From Areca catechu (Eukaryota > Streptophyta > Magnoliopsida > Arecales > Arecaceae), in contig CM038039.1 in assembly GCA_021397845.1 (NCBI GenBank), forward strand, positions 177,852,526 through 177,916,525: a stretch of DNA of 64,000 bases, written 5' to 3'. Every line of letters starts with the position of its first letter. The stretch's first letter is position 1. A model generated the notes under the pieces. The model was given only the letters and a program-made list of their open reading frames with translations, made no database searches and was not told where the DNA came from. This document shows positions 20,465 through 31,012 of the stretch, in pieces. The position numbers and the translations under genes are program-made.

Positions 20465-21600
20465 ATAGTTAACTAAGACAAGTTTGCTAGTTGCTGAAAT
20501 TTTTTATATGCTGAAATTCTACACATTAAGGATTGATCTGAGAGTTCTCTTCATAACTTTCTAGATCTTAGTTTTCATTTGCATTTTTCATTAATATTTC
20601 TAGTTCAAAAACCATGGCTAAAATCTTTCTCATAGATTTTAGATCTAAGATTTTTTTAAAAAATCTGCATTGTTTTCATTCTTTGATCTAAGGTTTCATG
20701 CCTCCTGAGCGGGTATATGAACGTATACTATCATGACCCATGGGAGTAATGAGCTATGGCTGGATGTGAGATCCTTAGGTTAAAGGTTTGATATGCTAAT
20801 TGCTTGCTTGATGTGTGATTACATACTTGCCTAAGTGATTGTTTGAATTGCATGATTTTTTTTTATTAGCACATTGAACACCACCAAAAAAAATTTTTGG
20901 CATAATTCAAATTTGAATCCACCTAACCATGATTCAAAAATTTAAAACTTAAAATTTAAATTTTGAATTTTGAAATTTAAAATTTTAAAATTCAAACTTG
21001 AAATTCAAATTTGAAATTCAAATTTGAAGTTTGAAATTTATAATTTTGAATTTTGAAGTGCATGTTATTCCTAGTCTTTATGATCTATTGATTAGCAAGA
21101 TTGTTGGATGTGCATTCATTTTTAAAACATTTAAGGGCAATCCTATCATAAGATAAGGGTAGAATTTCATCACCTTTCCTCAGTCCAAAAATAACCAACT
21201 ACATATTGCATTAACCCAAGCCTAATTTAAAATCGGGTAAGAACCTAAATTAGGGACATCAACAAGTCAAGGTCAAGGTATTGTATTGAGACTAGTGTAA
21301 CTTAATTCTTCACTTACTCCTGGAAATTGGTGTCTAAGGCTAGGGATCTAACGGCAAATGCCTTAAGCAAAACTATGATTTTTAATTAGGACCGTGCGAG
21401 AGTAGGGGAGCCTCCCACACTCCAACCTCTTGCATGGCCAGTAAAAAGGGTAATTGTAGACTTGATTGTACTCAGTCAATTCATTATACATTGAGCTTCT
21501 AGGTCTAGGAAACCCCTAGAATGAGTCTCTGTGTTGCATGTCCACTAGATCAGGAACGTTATACCAACATTTCCAAACCTAACCAAGTGTCACCGTGGAC
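20465..21600 (+). other. Gypsy leader with AT-rich self-complementary tract
   Basis: Non-coding. Positions 20885-21060 are a low-complexity run of AAATTT and TTGAATT words that can pair with each other. The conserved leader words AAATTGGTGTCTAAGG (21323) and GGGAGCCTCCC (21408) correspond to the same blocks in the minus-strand gypsy leaders. Confidence 0.6.
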
Positions 21601-21627
21601 CCAAATCTTGAAACATTGTTGAGAACC

Positions 21628-22283
21628 ATGACTGAACAATGAAAACAACTGAACAAAAGGTTTGACCAAATGGAGGAGCGAATCGGGACACTTGAAGAGA
21701 CCCATAAGGCCCATACTAAACCTGACTCACCCAGACCAACTCCCCTTGGTGCCAAATCCCATCGCCATGATCCCACCCCTGAACATAACCATAGACACCC
21801 ATACCAAGACTCCACTGATTCGGAGGAAAGAGCTCTTAGGAACATTCACCTTAATGCACCCATTGTTGATGGAAATCTAGACCCTAAGGTGTACGTTGAT
21901 TGGGAGATTGACATGGATCAATATTTTGAATGGTATGAGATGTTAAAAAAGAGGAAGTTCAAATTTCCTAAACTAAGGTTAGTTCGACAAGCTAGGTTGT
22001 GCTGGAAAAATATTGAGCGCATTTATCGTCAGAGAAGAGACATTCCCATAGCCATAGGAGAGCCATGAAGATCAAACTTAGGAAAAAGTACCTACCCTTG
22101 TTTTCTGAGCAGAGGGGACCCATAACCCATCGACTCTAACCCAATAGGATATAAGCCAAGTTCTAGTCAATTCATTCTACACACCTGGATAAAAGCCAAG
22201 TACTAGTCAATTTCCTCTTAGCCTACCTACCCCTACTACCCCATTTGTTCACAAGGATGACATTGAAGAGGAAATATATATGG
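21628..22283 (+). pseudogene. Gypsy Gag N-terminal part
   Basis: The likely start is MTEQ at 21628, followed by a TGA that is probably a former Trp codon. The frame then reads KRFDQMEERIGTLEET and HLNAPIVDGNLDPKVYVDWE, and IDMDQYFEWYEM, parallel to the fragment at 14010-14462. A TGA after IAIGEP ends the open part at 22068. Further gag-like codons (HKDDIEEEIY) reach the SIRE insertion. Confidence 0.75.
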
Positions 22284-22545
22284 TGTTGACTCCGTTATTG
22301 ATTTTGATGATAAGCAAAATGGTTAAGTATAAGTTGAGTACTAATGGTTTCTTTGAAGTGTGTTTTTGTTGAAGAATATGCTCACAAATTTGAAGAAGCT
22401 TGTTTGATTGAAGAAGCCAAGTTTACATGAAAAAAACTGCTCAAAGAGGACTTAGAATGTCAAAGATTGCTTGAATGGAAATTGAGTTAAGTAGAAATCT
22501 GTTTCAGCACAAGTTCAGACTTTTCTATGAAGATTTCTGTGAGGT

Positions 22546-22892
22546 GTCGACTCAAAGTGTTGACACATGACACAAATTGTCGACACATGGAAGTGAAGTG
22601 TCGACTCAAGCTGGTACTTAAAAAATATTTCAAATAGCATGGCTGAAGTGTCAATAGATGGACTTGAAGTGTCGACACAAGAATCAGCTCATCGCTTGAG
22701 ATTTTCATGCCATAAAACTTGCTGAAAATGAAGAACCGCTAAAGTATCGACACAAGGAAGCTATGTGTCGACTCAAAGTATCGACTCACCTAAGAAACTG
22801 TTGACACATCTAAGATTTTTAGAAGATCAGATTGAAGATATTTGAACTAGGTGTTGACTTAAGAAGTTCAAGTGTCGACAGGAAGAGTCGAC
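22546..22892 (+). promoter_or_regulatory. Cluster of seven GTCGAC palindromes in U3
   Basis: Exact GTCGAC starts at 22546, 22579, 22600, 22671, 22767, 22874 and 22887, mostly inside GTGTCGAC(A/T)CA words, with further one-off copies between them. It sits upstream of the TATA box at 23034, as the GCCGAC cluster does in the other SIRE LTR. Function is inferred. Confidence 0.5.
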
Positions 22893-23033
22893 TCACAGCC
22901 TGAAGTTTTGATACATGGAGTTCTGGGAATAGTAATGGTTAGTTTTTCAAATTCAGAACTCAACCCTTTTGCCCTCCAATGGCTAGTTTTTCAAGTCTAA
23001 CAGCTAGAAATGGGATTTGAGGCCTTAGAAAAG

Positions 23034-23041
23034 TATATATA
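23034..23041 (+). promoter_or_regulatory. Putative TATA box of the SIRE LTR
   Basis: TATATATA lies about 140 bp downstream of the repeat cluster. Motif-based only. Confidence 0.55.
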
Positions 23042-23876
23042 TGCTCCAAATCAAATCAAAAAGAAAAATAATTGAATATTATTGATGAGAATGAGATAAG
23101 AGCATTCAAGATAGAAGAAAAGAGAGCTTTAACTCCTATTCATTGAAGATTCAACTACTCTCAAGCAAAAGCAAGTCTCCAAGCATACAAGTGCCTTCAA
23201 GGGCATTGAAGATCATCCATTCTTGAGCATTCAAAAAGCTTCAACAAGTTCAAAGCACTTCTATATCGAGCTTCAAAGAGATACCAGCTTTTGTTTAGAA
23301 AGCTTATATTGTTTCTTTACTTCAAATCTTTATTTGTTGTAAGGGTTCTTGGTAAGCCTATTATAAAACCAAGGGAGGTTAAACCAATAAGGTTGGTGGT
23401 TAGCCCGCAAAACCACTTAGGTTCTTGGTTATCCTAAAAAACCAAGGGAGGTTGTTAGTGAGCCTTAAAACCATTTAGGTTCTTGGTTAGCCCATAAAAC
23501 CAAGTGAGGTTTTGACTTGTTGGCCTTGTGAAAATAAGTTGGGTTTTTGATTAGTGAGCCCTCAAAACTAATCAACTGTAATCGGTGTGATTATTGTGAA
23601 TTTCTAAGGGGATCTTGGGGAGTGGATTTAGGTGCATTGGATAGCACCGAATCACTATATTTCTTGGTCTTTGTGGTTGATTGATCTCAATACTTGCTTT
23701 TCATTTATTACTCTTTATTTTCGCTTCACTTTTAATTTAAGAGCATTACATTTGAATTCATAGTACCTTGCTCATTTAATTGTTGGATTAGATTGCTTAG
23801 CATTGTATTGCATTAAGTAAATAATTTTTTTGAGACCCAATTCACCCCCCTCTTGGGTTGCTTACTGGGCATCAAG

Positions 23877-23888
23877 TGGTATCAGAGC
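23877..23888 (+). promoter_or_regulatory. Primer-binding site (tRNA-iMet type)
   Basis: TGGTATCAGAGC lies two bases after the LTR end at 23874. Confidence 0.92.
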
Positions 23889-23928
23889 CCAGTTCTCAGT
23901 GTATAGGCTTTACCACCTTGAGTAAACT

Positions 23929-25455
23929 ATGGCAGCCCTAATTGATACTAGCATAGTTAAGGGTCAAGCCTCAAATAGACCTCCATTTTTCAATGGATCA
24001 AATTATACATATTGAAAAACCAGGATGAGCATTTATATGCATTCTATTGATTATAATTTGTGAAGAGTGGTAGATAAAGATCCTCATATTTTTTCAGTAG
24101 TGATTAATGGTGTTTCCATCCCAAAGCTCAAAAAGGATTGAGATGAAAATGATATTAAGTAATCTGAGATCATTGCCAAGGCAATGAATCTCCTCTATTA
24201 TGCATTACATCATAGTGAATTCAATAGGATATCTACATGCACCTCTACTAAAGAAATATGGGACACACTTGAAGTTACCCATGAGGGTACTGATCAAGTG
24301 AAAAGTACTAAAGTGAACATGTTAGTGCATATATATGAGATGTTCCGAATGGAACCTAATGAATCTATCACTAATATATATACAGGATTCACAAATATTG
24401 TAAATGGAATGAGAAGTCTTGGAAAGGTAATGTCTAATGCTGATCTTGTGAATAAAATCCTCAGGTCACTTCCAACATCGTGAGATCCGAAGGTGACCGC
24501 AATTCAAGAAGCCAAGGACGTTGACAAATTACATCTAGAGCTGCTGGTTTGATCGTTCATGACTTATGAGATGAATTTGAAACAAAAATCAATAGACATG
24601 GATAAAAAGAAGAAGGGGATCATTTTCAAATCAAACTTACATGAAGAATCCTCAATAGATGAGTCCGAAGAAGAAGAAGAAGATGAAGGTGAAGAGGCCC
24701 TCCTTGTAAGGAAATTCAGAAGATTAATGAAGAGTAGGAAGTTTCCTTACAAAAAGAAATATCAATCAAAGGAAAAAGGAAAAGAGAAAGAAAATGAAAA
24801 AAAAAAGGAAAAGGAGAAGGAAATACTTACATGCTTCGAGTGCGAGAAGCCGGGACACTACAAGTTTGATTGCCCTCTCCTTAAGAAGTCTAGGAAGAAA
24901 TTAAGAAAGAAAGCAATGATGGCCACTTGGAGTGACAGTGAAGACTTCAATTATGAAGAAGAGCAGACAGAAGTTGTAAATCTTTGCTTAATGGCACATC
25001 AAGATCATGATGATGTAAACTTTAATACTGAAATAGATTTAATATTTGATGAGCTTAGAAATGCTTTTGATGAACTCATGCATGATTATAAACTGATTTT
25101 TTGTGAAAATAAAAAGTTGAAAAATCATACAAATAGTTTTTCTCTTGAAAACAATTCTTTGCTAAATGAAGTTAGTAATTTGAAATCTAAATTGGATATT
25201 TTAGAAAAGAAAAACAATGCTTTGTCAATGAAAAATGAAGTTTTGAAAAGACCTAAGAATATTATTTCAAATGGTGATCTCTTAAAGAAAAATAAAGATT
25301 TAGAATTAGAAAATGCTAGGCACAAAATTAAACTTGAAAAGATAAAGCCTTTTGTTGAAAAATTTATTTATAGCTCAGAAAAATTAAACCTACTTTTAAA
25401 TAGTCAAAGGGCCATTTTCAATAAAGCATGTTTAGGTTTTAGATCACAAAAGTAA
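23929..25455 (+). pseudogene. SIRE Gag with coiled-coil linker
   Basis: It starts MAALIDTSIVKG at 23929. Capsid motifs follow (MNLLYYALHHSEFNRIST, IWDTLEVTHEGT, NKILRSLP), then a lysine/glutamate-rich stretch, a CCHC knuckle (CFECEKPGHYKFDC, ~24835), and a K/N/L-rich coiled coil. The frame is continuous but broken by several stops before 24560, mostly at expected Trp positions, and by TAA at 25453. Confidence 0.85.
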
Positions 25456-25660
25456 CAAAAGTATTTCAAAAACATTTTTGTACCTACATCTTCTAGCATA
25501 TCCTATTTTACTTGTAAAAAGTTAGGACATAAATCCTTTCAATGCAATTTAAGGAAAATTAATTCTTTTGGTAAAGTGTAGGTTCCAAAAGGAATCATTT
25601 TGAATGCTATCCCTAAAAAATCCAAGTTGGCTTGGGTTCCTAAAAATAAAGCTTAATTTT
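25456..25660 (+). pseudogene. SIRE linker with second zinc knuckle and frame change
   Basis: It reads TCKKLGHKSFQC and then AWVPKNKA before a TAA. The protease frame begins in the -1 frame across a TTTTATTGCAG|G tract. The minus-strand SIRE copy has the same arrangement at 2890-2925. Confidence 0.7.
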
Positions 25661-26650
25661 ATTGCAGGTGTGTCTTGCAACCAAGGAGAACAAAAGACTC
25701 TGGTATCTTGATAGTTGTTGCTCAAGGCACATGATGGAAGATGTGAAACAATTCACTTCTCTTGAAGCTTTGAATGGAGGGAGTGTGACCTTTGGGGATA
25801 ATGGTAAAGAAAAAATCATTGATATTGGTAAGGTTCACATAACTTTTTTTAATTGTATTAGCAATGTACTTCCAGTTGATGGTTCGAAACACAATCTTTT
25901 AAGCATTAGTCAATTTTGTGATAAAGGTTTTCAAGTCATTTTTAAATCATCTTATTACATGATTTCTAGTCCGGATATAAATAGAGTACAATTCATTTGA
26001 AAAATACATAGAAATATTTTTTTGATAGATTTGGATGATCTATCTTTTGCCTAATGGAGAATGCCTTATTGCAATGAATTCTACTATGGATGAGACTAGT
26101 TATCTTTGGCATAGAAGATTAGGGCATGCTAGTATGTATCTTCTTTCAAAACATTACCAAAAAAACTTAGTTAGAGATTTACTTGAACTTTGTTTTGAAA
26201 AAGATAGAATTTGCCAAGTATGTCAATTTGGTAAACAAGTTAAAATTTCTTTCAAACCAAAAGGTTTTGTGACTACTAGTAGACCACTAGAACTACTTCA
26301 TATGGATCTCTTTGGACCAACTAGAACATCAAGTCTAGGAAGCAAGAGATATTTATTAGTCATAGTAGATGATTTTTAGAGATTTACATGGGTTTTCTTT
26401 CTAGCACATAAAGATGAATTATTTTCAGCTTTTATAAAGTTTTGTCGAAAAGTCTTAAATGAAAAAGGTGTTTCAGTTGTTTGCATTCGCACTGATCATG
26501 GAACTGAATTTAAAAACCAAGATTTCAAAAACTTTTGTAATGAAAAAGGAATAGAACACAACTTTTCTACACCTAGGATACCTTAATAGAATTGGATTGT
26601 AGAAAGAAAAAATCATACTTTAGAAGAAATGGCATGCACTATGCTTTATG
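25660..26650 (+). pseudogene. SIRE protease and integrase core
   Basis: The protease motif reads YLDSCCSRHM: the Gly of the usual DSG is replaced by Cys, which should inactivate it. The YLWHRRLGHA zinc region, CQVCQFGKQ-like finger, LLHMDLFGPTRTSSLG, and IRTDHGTEF follow. Stops interrupt DDF(stop)RFTW and the expected TPQQNG motif, where two adjacent CAA/CAG codons appear as TAA TAG. Confidence 0.82.
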
Positions 26651-28206
26651 AAAATGATTTGCCGAGATATTTTTGGACTGAAGCTATTAATACTGCATGT
26701 TACATTTTGAATCATATTTTAATTCGCCCTATTTTAAAGAAAACTCTTTACAAACTTTGGAATCAAAGAAAACCAACTTTAAAGTATTTTCGAGTTTTTG
26801 GTTGCAAATATTTTATTTTAAATAATAGAATCAATAATCTTGGAAAATTTAATGCCAAGTTTGATGAAGGTATCTTTTTAGGATACTCCATATTAAGCAG
26901 GGCATACAGAGTTTTCAATAAAAGAACATTGGTTGTGGAAGAGTCAGTACATGTTATTTTTGAAGAATCTACTAACAAATACTCTAAAAAAGAGGATAGT
27001 TCTGATGAATGTGCATGTGCTGACAAGCTTCAAAAGTTGACACTGAATGATCAACCTCCTCAACCAAGTGAAAAAGATCAAGACAAGAATGAGAAAGGTG
27101 ATGACACTCCAAAGCATCAAGATCTACCTAAGGAGTGTAGGTATGCTCATGGACATCCTAAGGAATTATTTCTAGGTGATAAATCTAAAGGGGTAAGAAC
27201 TCAAGCCTCAATTAAAAATGAATGTGATTATATAGCTTTTGTATCACAAGTAGAGCCTAAATGCTTTGAAGAAGCTGAAAATGATCCAAACTGGATTAAT
27301 GCCATGCAAGATGAACTAATTCAGTTTGATAGAAATAATGTTCGGATATTAATAGAAAGATCATTTAGTGTTTCTATTATTGGCACAAAATGGGTATTTA
27401 GGAATAAATTGGATGAAAATGGAATTGTTGTTAGGAATAAAGCTAGGCTAGTTGCTAAAGGCTACAACCAGGAGAAAGGGATTGATTTTGATGAAACTTT
27501 TGCTCCTGTTGCTAGACTTGAAGCAATTAGACTATTATTAGCATTTGCTTGTTTTATGAATTTCAAACTGTTTCAAATGGATGTTAAGAGTGCTTTTCTA
27601 AATGGTTTTATAACTGAAAAAGTTTTTGTTGAACAACCACCTAGATTTGAAAATCTTGCACATCCTGATTATGTTTTTAAATTGCACAAAGCACTTTATG
27701 GATTAAAGCAAGCACCTCGAGCCTGGTATGAAAGAATTAGCAAATTTTTAATTGAAAATTAATTTTCTAGAGGCCATGTTGATAAAACATTATTTTTGAA
27801 AAAGAAAGATAGTGATTTATTAGTAGTACAAATATATGTTGATGATATCATTTTCGGTACTACTAATAAAATTCTTTGTCAAGAGTTTGCTAAGCTAATG
27901 CAGGGTGAGTTCGAGATGAGTATCATGGGAGAACTCAATTTCTTTCTCGGACTCCAGATCAAGCAAACAAAAGATGGTATTTTCATCAACCAAAATAAGT
28001 ATACAAGAGAGATTATAAAAAAGTTTGGGAAGGAGACTACTAAAGCAATAGGTACGCCTATGAGCCCCTCCTGTAGACTTGATAAAGACGAGCATGGTAA
28101 ATATGTAGATCAAAATTTATACAGAGGTATGATTGACTCTTTACTGTACTTAACTGCTAGTAGACCAGATATAATGTTCAGTGTATGCATGTGTGCTAGA
28201 TATTAG
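26629..28206 (+). pseudogene. SIRE integrase C-terminus and reverse transcriptase
   Basis: The first part (MACTMLYENDLPRYFW, FRVFGCKYF, NKRTLVVEESVHVIF) is the integrase tail. RT begins near 27280 with WINAMQDEL and has KWVFRNKLDENG, ARLVAKGYNQ, FDETFAPVARLEA, MDVKSAFLNGF and LYGLKQAPRAWYE. An in-frame stop near 27760 precedes the catalytic QIYVDDIIFG at ~27832. RT copies the element RNA into DNA. Confidence 0.87.
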
Positions 28207-28781
28207 TCTGAACCTAAAGAATCATATTTGATGGCTGTTAAGCGCATCATTAGATATCTATCTAGTACTATTGATATTGGTTTATGATTTTCTAGAAATT
28301 CATCTGCTGAATTGATTGGATATTTTGATGCTGATTTTGCTGGTGTAAATTGGATAGAAAGAGTACTAGTGGTACTTGCCAATTTCTTAGAGTTAACTTA
28401 ATCTCATGGTTTAGCAAGAAACAAACTTTAGTTGCACTATCCACAACTGAGGCTGAGTATATTGCAGTAGGAAGTTGTTGTGCTCAAATCTTATGGATTA
28501 AGTAACAACTTGAAGATTTTGGAATCAAGTTGGCTAGTACACCTATTAAATATGATAAAACCAGTGCTATTTGCTTGACTAAAAATCCTGTTCAACACTC
28601 TAGAAGTAAACATATTGAAATTAGACATCACTTTATTAGAGATCATGTAGAAAATAATGATGTTGTGCTTGAATTTATTAGTACTGAATTTCAATTAGCT
28701 GATATCTTAACTAAACCTCTTCTAGAAGATCTATTTTGTATGATTAGAAGAGAGCTCAGGATCATTAATCCTTTTGATTAA
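28207..28781 (+). pseudogene. SIRE RNase H
   Basis: It continues after a TAG where the family has Gln. Recognisable parts are YFDADFA, the STTEAEYIAVGSCCAQ block, and HIEIRHHFIRDHVE near the C-terminus (KPLLEDLFCMIRRELRI). Several stops and a small frame loss are present. RNase H removes the RNA strand during copying. Confidence 0.8.
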
Positions 28782-29207
28782 ATATTTCCTATCTTTGACT
28801 CAAATTAGATCAATTTGACATTAATCTTACTCAATCATTGTTGAATTTAATCATATTTCCAGTGATTTTGATCAACTCTTGAATCTTTTATTTTTCAGTT
28901 TTAAGTCGATAGGTCGACACCTGAATGTGTCGTCACATTCGTGAGTCGACACTTGAACGGCAACAGACTAAGAATAAAGGGTTTTTGAATGGTTTTTCTT
29001 CCCATTTCTCCATCTCCTTTGAGTCGACACATGTTCTAAGGTACTTTTCATTGTTCCTACTCTTTGTTTCGTGATTTAATCTCGTCGATTCTTCAATTTG
29101 GACACTTGGTAGTTCGGATTTTACTAGATTTCATCTCCCATTTGGATTTTGAGCTTTAGAAACCCTAGGTTTCCTACCAAATCTTGCCCAAATCTTTATT
29201 CCAATCA
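28782..29207 (+). other. Spacer between SIRE pol and accessory ORF
   Basis: Non-coding. It contains three more GTCGAC words (28913, 28945, 29033), the same motif as in the LTR U3 cluster. Confidence 0.6.
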
Positions 29208-30296
29208 ATGGGACACCGAAAGCAAGTAGTCCATTGACCTCCTTAGTCAAATTAGGAAGAAGAATGAAGGATGAAGGCCAAACATGAGGGTAGAGCTCCT
29301 GATCCGCACGCACAACCACTTTTTGTAGCTTCTAGCAGGATGAGCTCGAAGTCCGTCATTGGGGGACGATGAGTGGACTTCACTTTTGTCGACCAGCAGC
29401 ATTTTAGGATCGGATAATGGATTCGACAGGCTGGTTTGACCTATTTTTTCTCACTCAGCAAGAGATTTTACCCCGGGTTGATTAGAGAGTTCTATGGATC
29501 ACTCACCCATGGGACTGATGAATGGATGGCATAGGTGAGAGGCTGGGATATCCCAGTTTCATCAAAGGTTCTGAGTAGAGTATGGGATATTCCAATGACT
29601 GGTTCAGTGGTGGACAGCTTGATGGACAGAGTGAGTGGACTCTGGTGTATCTTTGAGTCTGATATATTGCCTAAGGGAGCCACCGTACCTGAATCTCGAC
29701 TATCAGCAGAGATGAGATTATTGGACCACATTGTCGCTCGGATACTTCTTCTAGAGATCGGATGCTTCGATTACATCATTAAGCGGGAGTTGCTAGTGAT
29801 GGTCTCTTTGGTTCAGCACATGCCTGTCTGCCTTCCAATGCTTATGATTCACCAAATGATGGAGGCATCGATGAGCCAACGACTCAGCTTGCCATATGGG
29901 ATGGGATTGATTATTCTGTACAAAGAGTACGGTGTCAGCTTTGAGGACGAGCCCTTTCACATGCTACTTCATACTGATTTGTATGACATCAAGTTATTAC
30001 ACCGGATGGGTTATAATCTATTCCGAGGCCAGTGGACTCGCAAAATATCTAGTCAGGTCAAGGACAGAGCTGATGACGATGATGCTTCAGTGGAGGAGCG
30101 CATCTTCTTCGACGAGGCAGGACCTGGCGAGAGTCAGCCTGAGATAGCAGCACAGCCAGAGATTGCATCTCAGTCTGATCCTATGACTTTAGCACAGCCT
30201 CAACCAGCTCAAATGGAGACTAAGGGTGTTTTTGATAGCTTATTGGATAGAGTCAGATGCATCGAGATAGATATTTTGATTGTTAGACAGCATCTT
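29208..30296 (+). pseudogene. SIRE accessory ORF (envelope position), interrupted
   Basis: It starts MGHRKQVVH at 29208 with several stops in the first 300 bases. It is open from about 29535 to the insertion at 30296. Features are GLIREFYGSL, VRGWDIPVSSKVLSRVWDIP and SLPYGMGLIILYKEYGVSFEDEP, the conserved core of the plant SIRE accessory ORF ('putative plant transposon protein'). No signal peptide or clear membrane span is evident. Its role is unknown in the family. Confidence 0.65.
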
Positions 30297-31012
30297 TGGT
30301 GCGGACACCAAAGACACCCGAATAAGGCAAAGGCTTCTCAACCCTTTGTGGATCACATAATTGACATTTGAGTCCACTGTAATAAAGCTTAGTCCAGCTG
30401 AGTTGTTTTTATTTGAGTCCTGTAATTAGTCAGCACATGTTGAGCTAGTTCAGTTCAGTTTTAGTCAGCTCATGTCGAGCTAATTTTATTTTCTTGAGTC
30501 CTATCAAAGCATATCAAAGACTCAAGACCACTTCATACAAGTGAAGACCAAGTCCAACCTAATTGAAGACATGGAAGTTGAGCCCATGTCCAACACAGCT
30601 TGAAGACTTGAAGATCCCAAAAGGAGAAAATTAAAACAAGCACAAACCTGAAGCCCTGAACCAGTCGGAAGGAAATTGGGCCAGCCCAGGCCCAAGAAGG
30701 AATTAGGGTGCCATCAATTATGGTGACCCTCCCCTTGATTGGCCACTTATGGTCACCACCTTGGCCAACCAAGACAAGGAAAGGGAGAGCAATTTGTGTG
30801 GGATTTTTTACCTATGTTGCCTTGTATTCCTAGTTAGGGTTTGAAAGGGAGAAGGAGTCCTATGTAAAGTCTAAAGTACCCTTACTTGGGGCCCAAGGTT
30901 AAGGGTCTATTTAAGTCACCCTAGCCTCTTGTATGAAACTTGATTTTGATATATGAAATAAATCTTGAGTTCTTCTATTGCTTTGAGTGATTACCCTGCT
31001 TTGTGCATAAAG
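30297..31012 (+). repeat. Gypsy 5' LTR, first part
   Basis: It starts TGGTGCGGACACCA inside the SIRE accessory ORF and resembles 19138 onward. It is cut after GCATAAAG by the minus-strand gypsy at 31013 and resumes at 62803-63358, for about 1.27 kb in total. Confidence 0.8.
31008..31012 (+). repeat. Target-site duplication TAAAG (left)
   Basis: The five bases directly before 31013 are TAAAG and equal the five after 62802. This proves a single insertion spanning 31013-62802. Confidence 0.93.

Larger units (their letters stand above)
19138..22283 (+). mobile_element. Ty3/gypsy element, 5' part, entered by SIRE at 22284
   Basis: LTR, primer-binding site, about 1.15 kb of leader, then the gag N-terminus. 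The rest is displaced or lost after the SIRE insertion at 22284. It belongs to the same family as the elements at 11299, 30297 and 31013, judging from LTR tip, leader motifs and gag start. Confidence 0.8.
22284..23874 (+). repeat. 5' LTR of the SIRE element (1591 bp)
   Basis: It starts TGTTGACTCC and ends GGGCATCA, with the CCCAATTCACCCCCCTC block before the end as in the minus-strand SIRE LTR. A TATATATA box is at 23034. Confidence 0.88.
22284..30296 (+). mobile_element. Ty1/copia SIRE-lineage retrotransposon, 5' part with accessory ORF
   Basis: Full order: LTR, primer-binding site, gag, zinc-knuckle linker, protease, integrase, RT, RNase H, spacer, accessory ORF. It is cut at 30296 by a gypsy LTR and its 3' LTR is not in the window. 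Stops occur throughout and most look like C-to-T or G-to-A changes (CAA/CAG to TAA/TAG, TGG to TGA), so it is dead. It inserted into gypsy gag. Confidence 0.88.
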
